From Provencibacterium sp. (lineage in GTDB: Bacteria; Bacillota; Clostridia; Oscillospirales; Ruminococcaceae): 64,000 bases of DNA. Position numbers and translations under genes: made by a program. Position 1 is the first letter of the stretch. Every line of letters starts with the position of its first letter. The notes beneath the pieces are model-generated. The model was not told the DNA's origin and did not search any database. It worked only from the letters and a program-made list of their open reading frames with translations. This document shows positions 24,625 to 33,520 of this stretch, piece by piece. Location of the stretch: positions 1 to 64,000 of the forward strand of contig JAAWDS010000016.1 of NCBI GenBank assembly GCA_022793895.1. Direction: 5' to 3'.

Positions 24625-26265
24625 ATGAAAAAGCATTCGAAATGGCTGCCGGCCGCTGCTTTGGCTACCGCCGTATTGACGGGCCTGACTGCTTGCAGCG
24701 GGAACGGAGCGCCGCCCAGTCAAAGCTCCAGCGCCGCTAGCAGCTCCTCTCGTGCGGGCGCTCCGGAAAGCTCTGCGGTTTCTCAGGACGGGGGACTTCC
24801 CTTGGTTCAGGAGAAGGAGACGCTGCGCTTCTGGTTCTATCTGCCGGCTGCCAACGGCATCAGCGATTATAACGATTCCGATTATTATCAGTGGCTGGAA
24901 GAGAAAACCAACGTCCATATTGAGTGGATCATCCCTGTAGAGGGGACCGAGACCGAGTCCTTCAACCTGATCTTCGCTTCCGACAACATGCCCGATCTGA
25001 TCATGAGCCAGGGAAGCCGCAGCTATAAATCCGGACCGGACGTAGCGATTGCCGATGGGGTCTACCTGCGGCTGAACGATCTGTGCGATCAATTGGCCCC
25101 CAACTATATGGCGCTTATCAACGCCGATCCGGCTTTGCAGAAGGACACCCTTACCGACGAGGGCAACCGTTGGGCGTTTAACTATTTGTATAAGGACGGC
25201 CGCTTAGGCAACCAGGGCCCCACCATCCGTCAGGATTTCCTGGATAAAGTAAGCATGGAGGTTCCCGTCACCTTCGAGGACTGGCACAAGGTGCTGACCG
25301 CATTTAAAACCCAGCTTGGCGTTGAGATCCCTCTGTTTTATGGCAGCAGCGACAACGACGGCACGACGGGCGACAGTGAATTTCTCACCGGCTTCAACAC
25401 CGCCAGGGAATTTTACCTGGACGGCAAAGAGGTCAAATATGGCCCCATGCAGGACGGCTACGGCGAATACCTGGAGATGATGAAGCAGTGGTATGCCGAG
25501 GGGCTGATTGACCAGAGCTTCTCGACCCGCAACGGCGTGCTGGATGACGATTTGATCCTCAACGACAAGATCGGCGCCGTCATTGTGCCTGCCTCTTACA
25601 GCGGCAGCAAGTACTATCCGGACCGCGGCGCGGTGAACCCGGAATTTAATTTAGTGGGCGCGCCCATTCCGGTGAAGAAGGCGGGGGATACGACCCATGT
25701 GCGTAACGCCGACCTGCTGACCAATACGATGAGCATTGCCGTCTCCGGCAGCACGAAATTTCCGGAGCTGTGCGTGCGCTGGATGGACTACCAGTACACC
25801 GAGGAGGCCAGCTTTGCCTCTAACTACGGCGTTCGCGAGGGCGAGAGCTATGTGGTCGAGCCGGACGGCTCCTACAAATGGGGGGAACTCATCACCAACA
25901 ACCCGGATGGGCTGACCCAGAACCAGGCCAGAAGCAAGTTCACCACGCTGAACGCTCCCTTTGAGGATTATACCCGCGTAATGGGCGCATGGAGCGAAAC
26001 GCAGCTTGCGGCCCAGCAAATCTGGCAGGGCGGCTTGGATGACGGGGTTATCTCCCCGGCGGTGACGATGACCGAGGCCGAGCAGGAGGAATATGCCTCC
26101 ATCATGGGGGACATTAAGACCTATGTGGCGGAGTACACCGTCGGCGCCATCATGAACCAGAATACGCCCAGCTTTGAGGACTTCCGCGCCCAGCTTACGA
26201 GCATGGGCATTGAGCGGGCCACCGAGCTCAAGCAGGCCGGTGTGGATCGATATAACGAACGGTAA
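24625..26265 (+). CDS. Sugar ABC transporter substrate-binding lipoprotein (LplA-type)
   Basis: 546 residues. A lipoprotein signal ends in LTAC (Cys about 24), followed by a Ser/Ala-rich linker and a long solute-binding domain (ETLRFWFYLPAANGISDYNDSDYYQWLEEKTNVHIEWI in segments). The length is that of the LplA/YtcQ group, larger than ordinary family-1 binding proteins. AGGAGG lies before the ATG. It heads an operon with two permeases and a PHP phosphatase. Confidence 0.92.
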   Translation: MKKHSKWLPAAALATAVLTGLTACSGNGAPPSQSSSAASSSSRAGAPESSAVSQDGGLPLVQEKETLRFWFYLPAANGISDYNDSDYYQWLEEKTNVHIEWIIPVEGTETESFNLIFASDNMPDLIMSQGSRSYKSGPDVAIADGVYLRLNDLCDQLAPNYMALINADPALQKDTLTDEGNRWAFNYLYKDGRLGNQGPTIRQDFLDKVSMEVPVTFEDWHKVLTAFKTQLGVEIPLFYGSSDNDGTTGDSEFLTGFNTAREFYLDGKEVKYGPMQDGYGEYLEMMKQWYAEGLIDQSFSTRNGVLDDDLILNDKIGAVIVPASYSGSKYYPDRGAVNPEFNLVGAPIPVKKAGDTTHVRNADLLTNTMSIAVSGSTKFPELCVRWMDYQYTEEASFASNYGVREGESYVVEPDGSYKWGELITNNPDGLTQNQARSKFTTLNAPFEDYTRVMGAWSETQLAAQQIWQGGLDDGVISPAVTMTEAEQEEYASIMGDIKTYVAEYTVGAIMNQNTPSFEDFRAQLTSMGIERATELKQAGVDRYNER

Positions 26266-26281
26266 CGGCATTCCGAGGAAT

Positions 26282-26311
26282 TGCGCAAGCGGACAGGAGT
26301 CCGCTTGCGCA
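26282..26311 (+). other. Intercistronic hairpin
   Basis: TGCGCAAGCGGAC/GTCCGCTTGCGCA, a 13-bp perfect stem with AGGA loop, between the binding-protein and first permease genes. It probably protects the upstream mRNA and adjusts stoichiometry. No T run follows. Confidence 0.7.
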
Positions 26312-26352
26312 GCCCTTCCGAGAATCCAAGCATAAGAAAAGGGGTGTGCCTG

Positions 26353-27282
26353 ATGAACCCATCCAGCCGGGAGACAGGCTTCGGCCTGCGGGTGAAAAGA
26401 GATCTGCGCCAGAATTGGCAGGTCTATCTCATTCTTTTGCCGCCGGTGCTGTGGTTTCTTGTGTTCTGCTACCTGCCTATGGGCGGCGTGTTGATGGCCT
26501 TTGAGAATTATAAGTTCGGCCGGGGGCTTTTAGGCAGCCAATGGGTGGGCCTGAAAAATTTCTCAGACTTTTTCGGCAGCTATTACTTCGGCCGCCTGCT
26601 GCGCAATACGCTGGTCCTGAGCCTTTATGATCTGTGCGTATCCTTTCCCGCCTCCATTTTGTTCGCCCTGCTGCTGAACGAGGTGCGGAACAAGCGCTTT
26701 AAGAAAACCGTGCAGACCGTCTCCTACCTGCCCTATTTTATCTCGATGGTGGTGGTCTGCGGCCTGGTAAAAACCTTCACCGAGAACGGCGGGGCTATCG
26801 CCATGGTTTCGCAGGCGCTGGGAGGGCCTTCGGAGCTTATCTCGAATGCGGGAGCCTTCCGCTCCATCGTGGTCGGCTCCAACGCGTGGCAGAACCTGGG
26901 CTATGGAGCGATTATCTACATAGCGGCTCTTGCCGGCATTGACCAAGAGCTCTATGAGGCCGCGCGCATCGACGGGGCCGGCCGTTGGAAGCAAACCCTT
27001 TATATCACCCTGCCGGGCATCGTTTCCACCATTATGATCATGCTCATCATGCGCATGGGCCAGCTCATGACGGTGAACTACCAAAAGATCATTCTGCTTT
27101 ACAGCCCGGCGGTTTATGAGACGGGGGATGTGATTTCCACCTTCGTCTACCGCAAGGGCCTTCTGGAAAGCAACTATTCTTACGCCGCCGCCGTGGATCT
27201 GTTCAACTCGGTGATTAACACGCTGATTCTGCTCTGCGCGAACAAACTGAGCCGGAAATACACCGAGACCAGTCTATTTTAA
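26353..27282 (+). CDS. Sugar ABC transporter permease (LplB-type)
   Basis: 309 residues from the ATG after AAAAGGGGTG; an upstream in-frame ATG falls in the hairpin. N-terminal QVYLILLPPVLWFLVFCYLPMGGVLMAFENYKFGRG is typical of LplB. The EAA loop is EAARIDGAGRWKQTLYITLPGI. About six membrane helices. Partner of the next gene product. Confidence 0.93.
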   Translation: MNPSSRETGFGLRVKRDLRQNWQVYLILLPPVLWFLVFCYLPMGGVLMAFENYKFGRGLLGSQWVGLKNFSDFFGSYYFGRLLRNTLVLSLYDLCVSFPASILFALLLNEVRNKRFKKTVQTVSYLPYFISMVVVCGLVKTFTENGGAIAMVSQALGGPSELISNAGAFRSIVVGSNAWQNLGYGAIIYIAALAGIDQELYEAARIDGAGRWKQTLYITLPGIVSTIMIMLIMRMGQLMTVNYQKIILLYSPAVYETGDVISTFVYRKGLLESNYSYAAAVDLFNSVINTLILLCANKLSRKYTETSLF

Positions 27283-27296
27283 GGGAGGGAGCCGCT

Positions 27297-28172
27297 ATGC
27301 TGAAACGAACGAAAGGCGAGAAGGTCTTTGCCGTGTTCAATGGGTTGATCCTCAGCGCCATAGGGCTGGCCTGCGTGATTCCTATCTGGCACTGCATTTG
27401 CGCCTCCTTTAGCGACCCTCTGGCGCTTTCGGCCCACCGGGGGTTGACCTTGTATCCGCTGGGCAACGTCACTTTAAAGGGCTATGAGCAGTGCTTTAAA
27501 AACCAGGATCTGATCCGCGGCTATGCCAATACGCTGCTCTATCTGGTAACGGGAACCGCTTTTGGCGTTACCTTGACGGTAATGGCGGGCTACGGGCTCT
27601 CCCGTAAGCTCCTTTGGGGCCGGGTTATCGCCCTGTTCATCACCTTTACCATGATGTTCAACGGGGGCATCATCCCCACCTACATGGTGGTGCGCAACCT
27701 GGGCATGCTGGATACCCGCTGGGCTATCGTGCTGCCGACGGCGGTCTCGGTTTTCAACATCATGGTGACGCGGACCTCCTTCGCCGCTATCCCGGAAGGG
27801 ATGCTGGAGGCCGCTCATATAGACGGAGCGGGGCACCTGCGGGTGCTGTGGAGCGTGGTGCTGCCGGTTTCCAAGTCCATTTTAGCGGTAATCACCCTGT
27901 TCTATGCAGTGCAGATCTGGAATTCCTGGTTCCATACGGCGATTTACGTCAGCGATCGCAAGCTCTACCCGCTCCAGATCATCCTGCGGGAGATTGTGCT
28001 GCAAAGCACTGCCACCAACCTGGACGGCGCGGAGGCGAATGAGGTCAACGTCATTCAGGTGCTCATCAAGTACTGTGTGATTATGATTTCGATCGTGCCG
28101 ATGATGGTGATCTATCCCTTCGTGCAGAGATACTTTGTGTCCGGAGTGATGATCGGATCCATCAAGGGCTAA
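27297..28172 (+). CDS. Sugar ABC transporter permease (LplC/YtcP-type)
   Basis: 291 residues with six predicted helices. N-terminal GEKVFAVFNGLILSAIGLACVIPIWH, EAA loop EAAHIDGAGHLRVLWSVVLP, and C-terminal YPFVQRYFVSGVMIGSIKG are standard for LplC-type permeases. GGGAGG ribosome site 14 bases after the previous gene. No ATPase gene follows, so a shared one is implied. Confidence 0.93.
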   Translation: MLKRTKGEKVFAVFNGLILSAIGLACVIPIWHCICASFSDPLALSAHRGLTLYPLGNVTLKGYEQCFKNQDLIRGYANTLLYLVTGTAFGVTLTVMAGYGLSRKLLWGRVIALFITFTMMFNGGIIPTYMVVRNLGMLDTRWAIVLPTAVSVFNIMVTRTSFAAIPEGMLEAAHIDGAGHLRVLWSVVLPVSKSILAVITLFYAVQIWNSWFHTAIYVSDRKLYPLQIILREIVLQSTATNLDGAEANEVNVIQVLIKYCVIMISIVPMMVIYPFVQRYFVSGVMIGSIKG

Positions 28173-28185
28173 AGGAGCGGTTGTT

Positions 28186-28959
28186 ATGGTAAATCTGCAC
28201 ACCCACACAAAACTTTGCCGCCATGCTGCCGGATTGCCCATCGATTATGCGCGCCAGGCGGAGAAAAAGGGGATCTCCCTGCTGGGCTTCTCGGATCACA
28301 CCCCTTTTCCGGATGACCGGATGATTGGCATCCGCATGTACTACAGCCAGTTGGAGGGATATTTGCAGGATATCCGCCTGGCCAGGGAGAGCTTCCCCGA
28401 CCTGAAAATATTGGCGGGCCTGGAATGCGAATATTTTCCGGAGCTGCACGCCTGGTATCGGGAGGAGCTGCTGGGGGAACGGGCTATGGACTATCTCATC
28501 GGCAGCGTGCATTTCTACGCCTATCGCGGAGAGCTCCGCGGCTTTTGGGAGGGCTTCCAGATGGATCGGGGCGCTCTGCTGGCTTATGCGGAAAGCTATG
28601 TGGAAATGCTGGAAAGCTGCCTATTCTCCTTTGGAGCCCACCCGGATACCTTCGGGAGCAGCACCGGCGGGTGGAATCAGGACTGTCAGGACTGCGCGGA
28701 GCGGATCTGTAAGGCGGCGGCCCGGCTGGGGACGCCTCTGGAGATCAATACCAGCGGTTGGCTCAAGGCGGAGAGCCAGCCGGAAAATCCCCGTCCCTAC
28801 CCGCTGCCGGAATTTTGGAAGGTGGCGGCACAGTGCGGGGTGAAGGCGGTAGTCAACGCAGACGCGCATGCTCCTGACGTGCTGGACGCTTACTTGGATA
28901 ACGGCTACCGGCTGGCGCAGGAATGCGGGGTAGAGCTTGTTTGGCCGTTCGGCCAATGA
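28186..28959 (+). CDS. PHP-domain phosphatase, histidinol-phosphatase-like
   Basis: 257 residues of the PHP metal-dependent phosphoesterase family (HisK/HisJ type). Metal-binding motifs are visible in order: LHTHTKLCRHA, GFSDHTP, ECEYFPE, SVHF, GAHPDTFG and NADAHAPDV. Classical members hydrolyse L-histidinol phosphate, but no histidine genes are here. It lies 13 bases after a permease gene, in a sugar-uptake operon, so a sugar-phosphate or phosphodiester substrate is at least as likely. Confidence 0.85.
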   Translation: MVNLHTHTKLCRHAAGLPIDYARQAEKKGISLLGFSDHTPFPDDRMIGIRMYYSQLEGYLQDIRLARESFPDLKILAGLECEYFPELHAWYREELLGERAMDYLIGSVHFYAYRGELRGFWEGFQMDRGALLAYAESYVEMLESCLFSFGAHPDTFGSSTGGWNQDCQDCAERICKAAARLGTPLEINTSGWLKAESQPENPRPYPLPEFWKVAAQCGVKAVVNADAHAPDVLDAYLDNGYRLAQECGVELVWPFGQ

Positions 28960-28993
28960 GCCTTCCCGCCGGTGAAGATAGATAAAAGAGAAC

Positions 28994-29037
28994 CGCTTAC
29001 CTCCCGTCTGCCAGGCCCGGCAGAGGGGAGGTAAGCG
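28994..29037. terminator. Bidirectional terminator after the PHP gene
   Basis: CGCTTACCTCCC pairs with GGGAGGTAAGCG, with an inner CTGCC/GGCAG stem. ATTTTATT follows on the plus strand. It separates convergent units. Confidence 0.85.
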
Positions 29038-29072
29038 ATTTTATTAAGAGAGGAACCGAAATGCCGCGGGCG

Positions 29073-29855
29073 CTAGGCCAAAAACCGCACGATGTTATAA
29101 ATGTTAACCCCGATGATGATAAAAAGCAGCGCCGAGAAAACGGTATCCACCCTCCGGGCGGAGATGCGCTTGGAGATGACGCTCCCTGCTGTGCCGCCAA
29201 TCACGCCGCCGGCGATCATCAGCGCCAGCATCAGCGGATCGAAGGGCGGAACGTTCGCCTTGAGCAGCGTGCTGAAAAAGCTGGTTGCCTGCGAAAAGAG
29301 GATGATATAAAGAGAATTTCGGGCGGCCTCCTTGGAATCCATCGAGAAAAAGTAGGAGAGCACGGCAATGTTGATAGGACCGCCGCCGATTCCTAAGAAG
29401 GCCGAGAGGAGTCCAAGCAGCAGGCCGATGATAAAGCAGGCGGACAGGCTTTCCACCCGGCGGGTGGAAAGCCGGCCTTTAAAGCGGATGTAGAAGAAAA
29501 CGCCTACCGTGATGAGCAGCAGCAGGATAGCCTGGGTGGCTCCCAGCAGGTTTTCACTGCCAAAGCGGGCGCGCACCAAGTCGAAAATACCTTTTCCGGC
29601 CACGCCGCCGATTGCCGCTCCAACGGCCAGCGGCGTGCTGGTGCGCATTTTGAGCTGAACGCCGCTGCCGCGCCCTTTTATGAGAGACACAATAGCCATG
29701 GAGAACACCGTGCAGCCGGATAGCCAACTGATGGTGCTCACGCCCAACGTTCCGGTTGCATCCAAGACTGGCTTGATGATAACGCCGCCGCCAATCCCGC
29801 TAATCGCGCCGATGGTCGATGAAAAGAGACTGATGAGGAAAAAAAGAAAACTCAA
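29073..29855 (-). CDS. TauE/SafE-family sulfite exporter-like membrane protein
   Basis: 260 residues with about eight predicted membrane helices. The repeated glycine motifs GAISGIGGGVIIKPVLD (first half) and LLSAFLGIGGGPINIAVL (second half) mark the family. TauE/SafE proteins are linked to export of sulfite, sulfoacetate or other small anions, but the substrate cannot be read from sequence. Starts with TTG six bases after GGAGGG. Single gene. Confidence 0.88.
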   Translation of the reverse strand: MSFLFFLISLFSSTIGAISGIGGGVIIKPVLDATGTLGVSTISWLSGCTVFSMAIVSLIKGRGSGVQLKMRTSTPLAVGAAIGGVAGKGIFDLVRARFGSENLLGATQAILLLLITVGVFFYIRFKGRLSTRRVESLSACFIIGLLLGLLSAFLGIGGGPINIAVLSYFFSMDSKEAARNSLYIILFSQATSFFSTLLKANVPPFDPLMLALMIAGGVIGGTAGSVISKRISARRVDTVFSALLFIIIGVNIYNIVRFLA

Positions 29856-29969
29856 TGGGGACCCTCCGTATCGTAATTTTTTACCTGCGATCTACTATAT
29901 GAAAGCTCTGCGGCTCTGCCTGCCGCCGCTCCCACGGCAGCCGGGCAGCGCCGGCCGCTTTCCCCAAAA

Positions 29970-30000
29970 ATTAACCGATACCTGGACGGTATCGGTTAAT
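29970..30000 (-). terminator. Terminator of spoVS
   Basis: ATTAACCGATACC/GGTATCGGTTAAT, a 13-bp perfect stem with a five-base loop, followed on the minus strand by a T run. Confidence 0.9.
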
Positions 30001-30045
30001 GCCGGTTCCGGCGTTTGGCTGCCATTCTCCGCTGCGCGGGCGGAT

Positions 30046-30306
30046 TTAACGGGGTTCGACTATGAGCTTGATAGCGGTGCGTTCTTCATCGTCGATCACC
30101 ACGTTGACAAAGGCGGGGATGCAAATTAAATCAATCCCCGAAGGGGCAAGATAGCCTCTTGCGATGGCCACTGCTTTGACCGCCTGATTAGCGGCGCCTG
30201 CGCCCACAGCCTGTACCTCAACGGCGCCCTTTTCGCGGATAACCCCCGCGATAGCGCCGGCGACAGAATTGGGGACAGACCTTGCTGAAACCTTTAGAAC
30301 CTCCAT
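30046..30306 (-). CDS. spoVS: Stage V sporulation protein S
   Basis: 86 residues from the ATG after GGGAGGG. Near full-length match to the SpoVS/Alba-like family from memory: MEVLKVSARSVPNSVAGAIAG, VQAVGAGAANQAVKAVAIARG, ICIPAFVNVVIDDEERTAI. SpoVS is a small DNA/RNA-binding regulator needed for late sporulation (coat assembly) in Bacillus. It lies just downstream of ymdB, the classic neighbour order. It indicates a sporulating or ancestrally sporulating host. Confidence 0.96.
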   Translation of the reverse strand: MEVLKVSARSVPNSVAGAIAGVIREKGAVEVQAVGAGAANQAVKAVAIARGYLAPSGIDLICIPAFVNVVIDDEERTAIKLIVEPR

Positions 30307-30411
30307 TAGAAAGCCCTCCCAATATGGATTAGCAGAACGCACTTGACGTTCACAGCCAAAAAAAGAACGGAAGTCTAGCGACAGCAGCTTTCAAATCCAG
30401 ACTACACCATT

Positions 30412-30440
30412 ATTGTATAACAAATCACATTATTTTACAA
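30412..30440 (-). promoter_or_regulatory. Predicted promoter for spoVS
   Basis: TTGTAA, 17 bases, TACAAT on the minus strand in the 151-base ymdB-spoVS gap. No sigma-H type sequence was recognised. Confidence 0.5.
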
Positions 30441-30457
30441 GTAGATAGATAATTTTC

Positions 30458-31231
30458 TCAGAGATTACCGAGATCGACCCGTGTCATTTTGGTAGTTTTG
30501 CCACTCTTGTCATCGATTTCGGCGACGAGCGCGTTGATAACGATCGCTTCGGGATCGTTTTCAAAGCGGGTAGGAAGATGGGTGCGCATCCGGTGCAGGG
30601 CCAGCTCCTTTTTTACGCCGAGGACCGAGTTTTGTCCGCCGCACATGCCTAAGTCTGTAATATAGCCGGTGCCTCCGGGAAGGATGCGGGCGTCGGCCGT
30701 CGGGACGTGGGTATGCGTGCCGGCGACCAGCGAGACGCGCCCATCCAGGTAATAGCCCATGCAGAGCTTTTCACTGGTGGCCTCGGCATGGAAATCCACC
30801 AGGCAGAAGCGGGTATTCGACTGCCGGAGAATCTCATCCGCCGTTTGGAAGGGGCAGCGCAGGCTGTCCAGATAAACCGTCCCCTGTAAATTGATGACCA
30901 GCACCTGGTAGGGCGGCCGGTCGAGGATAGTGAAGCCGCGGCCCGGCGCATCGGGATGGTAGTTGGCCGGGCGCAGGACCCAATCATGGCTTTCCAGATA
31001 GGGAAAGATCTCCCGGCGGCGCAGCGCATGGTTGCCGGTGGTCAGTACGTCGCAGCCCGCGTCCCAAAGCGCGTCCGCGCTTTGGGGCAATATGCCGTTC
31101 CCCTGCGCGCTGTTTTCGCCGTTGGCAACCACGAAGTCTATCTGGTTCTCCCTCTTAAAACGGGGGAGCATTTTTTTAACGCAGGCCACCCCTGCCGGAC
31201 CGACCACGTCCCCAATCATCATCACACGCAT
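30458..31231 (-). CDS. ymdB: YmdB-family metallophosphoesterase
   Basis: 257 residues. In Bacillus, YmdB is a 2',3'-cyclic-nucleotide 2'-phosphodiesterase that influences biofilm versus motility decisions. Metal-site motifs are in order: MIGDVVGPAG, NGENSAQGNGI, TTGNHALRRREI, VDFHAEATSEK and AGTHTHVPTAD. It starts three bases after the RluA-type gene and precedes spoVS, as in many Firmicutes. Cytoplasmic. Confidence 0.95.
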   Translation of the reverse strand: MRVMMIGDVVGPAGVACVKKMLPRFKRENQIDFVVANGENSAQGNGILPQSADALWDAGCDVLTTGNHALRRREIFPYLESHDWVLRPANYHPDAPGRGFTILDRPPYQVLVINLQGTVYLDSLRCPFQTADEILRQSNTRFCLVDFHAEATSEKLCMGYYLDGRVSLVAGTHTHVPTADARILPGGTGYITDLGMCGGQNSVLGVKKELALHRMRTHLPTRFENDPEAIVINALVAEIDDKSGKTTKMTRVDLGNL

Positions 31232-31234
31232 ATC

Positions 31235-32179
31235 CTATTTCTCCCTTTCCAACTCCAAATCTGCCGGAGGGCTTTCCGGGTTCTCCTTTCGGGCCGGCGA
31301 CGCCCCGATCGTCCGGTTATAAGCCTGCTGCATATCTTCGGGCAGCGGGGCGGTGACGCGCAGCCTTTCCCCGCTCGCGGGGTGCAAAAAGTCCAGGCTC
31401 CAGCAGTGCAGCGCCTGGCGGCCGATGAGCGGGCTTGGCTCGCCATAGAGCGGATCGCCCAGGACGGGGTAGCCGATATGGGCCATATGTACCCGGATTT
31501 GATGGGTACGGCCGGTCAAAAGCCGGAATTGCAGATAGGCGTGCCCGTTCCCGTGCCGCAGCACGCCGTATTCCGTATAGGCGGCCTGGCCGCGTTCGTC
31601 CACCGTCCGGCGCAGGTCGATGGGATCGGGCCGCCAGATCCGCCCTTCTATCCTTCCGTCATACCGCACCTCGCCCACGACGAGCGCGCGGTAGGCTTTT
31701 TCAAACTGTCCCGCCAGCCGGGAGGCCACCCATTGGTTTTTCGCCGCCAGCACGCAGCCGCTGGTGTCCCGATCCAGGCGGTTGAGCGCCCGGAGCCTTC
31801 CGGCGGCCTGGCCGTTTTGCAGGCAATGCGCGGCATGCACGTTCTCTAAGGTGTCCTGCGCATGCCCGCAGCTCGTGTGGACGGGCATATCCGGCGGCTT
31901 GTTGTAAACCAGAAGGTCGCCGTCCTCATAAAGAATTTCTACCTTGCGGCGGCTGGGGAGGATGGGCCGGTCGGTTTCCTCCAGCCGCAGCACCTCCAGC
32001 AGATCCCCGGCGCGCAGGATATCGACCGTCCGCGTGTGCGCGCCGTTTTGCAGCAACCCATCCGGCTGCTGCTTGAGCTTGACGAGGGTGCGGGTGGAAT
32101 AGCCGTAGCGGCTTTTGAGGTAGCCCGCCACCGTCGCCCCGTCGTAGGCGGCTTCGATGCGGTAGGCGTAATGTCCCAT
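31235..32179 (-). CDS. RluA-family pseudouridine synthase
   Basis: 314 residues from the ATG that abuts the upstream stop codon. An S4-like N-terminal RNA-binding region (YSTRTLVKLKQQPDGLLQNG) is followed by the catalytic domain with RALNRLDRDTSGCVLAAKN, where the aspartate after RLD is the catalytic one. The later GRTHQIRVHMAHIGYPVLGDPLYG is the RluA signature. It would convert uridine to pseudouridine in rRNA or tRNA; the exact site is unknown. Cotranscribed with the U32 peptidase and ymdB. Confidence 0.92.
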   Translation of the reverse strand: MGHYAYRIEAAYDGATVAGYLKSRYGYSTRTLVKLKQQPDGLLQNGAHTRTVDILRAGDLLEVLRLEETDRPILPSRRKVEILYEDGDLLVYNKPPDMPVHTSCGHAQDTLENVHAAHCLQNGQAAGRLRALNRLDRDTSGCVLAAKNQWVASRLAGQFEKAYRALVVGEVRYDGRIEGRIWRPDPIDLRRTVDERGQAAYTEYGVLRHGNGHAYLQFRLLTGRTHQIRVHMAHIGYPVLGDPLYGEPSPLIGRQALHCWSLDFLHPASGERLRVTAPLPEDMQQAYNRTIGASPARKENPESPPADLELEREK

Positions 32180-32180
32180 C

Positions 32181-33413
32181 TTAAGCGTTCTCCCGTGCCC
32201 GGCGCAGAATGCTTCCGGACGCATAGGGACGGCTGGAGGGGATGAGCACCGTCATCATCGGGTGATTGGCCTGCTCGATGGGCTGGCCCTCGCCGTCGCG
32301 CAGCCCGGCAACCGGCAGGGGTTCGGGGGGACGGCCCGGTTCCAGGATTTCCAGCCGATCGCCCAGCCGGAAGCGGTTGCGCTCCTCGCAGCGCAGCCAG
32401 CCCTCTTGATAGCCGCAGACGACGGCGGAAACCTCCCATTCCCGGACATAGCCGCCGCGCTCATAGTTCTGTCCGTTTTCCGGACGGCCGTAGTAGAAGC
32501 CGGTTCCATATTGGCGGTGGCTGACCCGCCGCGTTTCCTCCAGCGCCCAATCCGGGAGGGGGCGCGGCCCCCCTTCCGCGCAGAGCGCATCCAGCGCGGC
32601 GCGGTAGGCGTTGGTAATCACACCGGCATAGTAAGCGCTTTTAGAACGCCCCTCAATTTTCAGCGAGGTAACGCCCGCAGCTTGCAGCTCGGCCAGGTGT
32701 TCAATCATGCAAAGATCCTTGGCGTTGAGGATGTAGCTGCCCCGGTCGTTTTCGAAAACCGGGTAGAACTCATCCGGCCGTTTTTCCTCCACCAGCCGCC
32801 AGTTCCAGCGGCAAGGCTGGGCGCATTCGCCGCGGTTGGAGTCGCGCCCTGCGAGATAGTTGGAGAGCACACACCGGCCGGAAAAGGAGATGCACATCGC
32901 CCCATGCACAAAGGCCTCGATCTCCAGCTCCGGGGAGGTTCTCCTGCGCAGCTCCCGGATTTCCTCCAGCGTAAGCTCCCGCGCGAGGATGACCCGTTTA
33001 GCGCCCAGACGGTGCAGCTCCTCCGCTGTCCGGTAATTGACAACGCCCGCCTGGGTGGAGATGTGCACGTCCACCTGCGGGATCTGCCGCCGCGCCTGCA
33101 TCAATACGCAGAGATCCGCCGCAATCAGAGCGTCCACTCCGGCATGGGCCGCGCTCTCCAAGAGCTCCTCCAGCCGGGCGGCCTCCTCGTTGCGGGGCAG
33201 GGTGTTGGTAGTCAGATAAACCTTGACCCCGCGTTCGTGGCAGTAGCGCACGGCTTCCGGGAGCGTTTCTGCGGTGAAATTTTCGGTTGCGCCGCGCATG
33301 GTCAGTTCGCTGGTTCCCAGATATACGGCGTCCGCGCCGTAGCGCACGGCATACTCCATCTTTTCCCAGCTGCCCGCCGGGGAGAGCAGCTCCGGCGCAG
33401 AAGCGTTCGGCAT
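32181..33413 (-). CDS. U32-family peptidase-like protein
   Basis: 410 residues. N-terminal LLSPAGSWEKMEYAVRYGADAVYLG and the U32 signature EAFVHGAMCISFSGRCVLSNYLAGRDSNRGECAQPCRW, quoted here as overlapping parts, are clear. Four cysteines suggest a metal or Fe-S site. Related proteins (RlhA, TrhP) take part in RNA hydroxylation, and others were reported as collagenases. The RNA-modification role fits the adjacent pseudouridine synthase. First gene of a three-gene operon. Confidence 0.92.
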   Translation of the reverse strand: MPNASAPELLSPAGSWEKMEYAVRYGADAVYLGTSELTMRGATENFTAETLPEAVRYCHERGVKVYLTTNTLPRNEEAARLEELLESAAHAGVDALIAADLCVLMQARRQIPQVDVHISTQAGVVNYRTAEELHRLGAKRVILARELTLEEIRELRRRTSPELEIEAFVHGAMCISFSGRCVLSNYLAGRDSNRGECAQPCRWNWRLVEEKRPDEFYPVFENDRGSYILNAKDLCMIEHLAELQAAGVTSLKIEGRSKSAYYAGVITNAYRAALDALCAEGGPRPLPDWALEETRRVSHRQYGTGFYYGRPENGQNYERGGYVREWEVSAVVCGYQEGWLRCEERNRFRLGDRLEILEPGRPPEPLPVAGLRDGEGQPIEQANHPMMTVLIPSSRPYASGSILRRARENA

Positions 33414-33478
33414 GGATTTCCCTCCGTTTCGATGATGAAAAACCGTTGTTATCGGCCTGCCCTTGTAAGGTGTTCCTT

Positions 33479-33507
33479 ATTATAGCATCTTCTTTTGAGA
33501 GGCACAA
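33479..33507 (-). promoter_or_regulatory. Promoter of the U32-RluA-ymdB operon
   Basis: TTGTGC, 17 bases, TATAAT on the minus strand, about 65 bases before the U32 start. Confidence 0.7.
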
Positions 33508-33520
33508 GCAGGGGTTGGTT

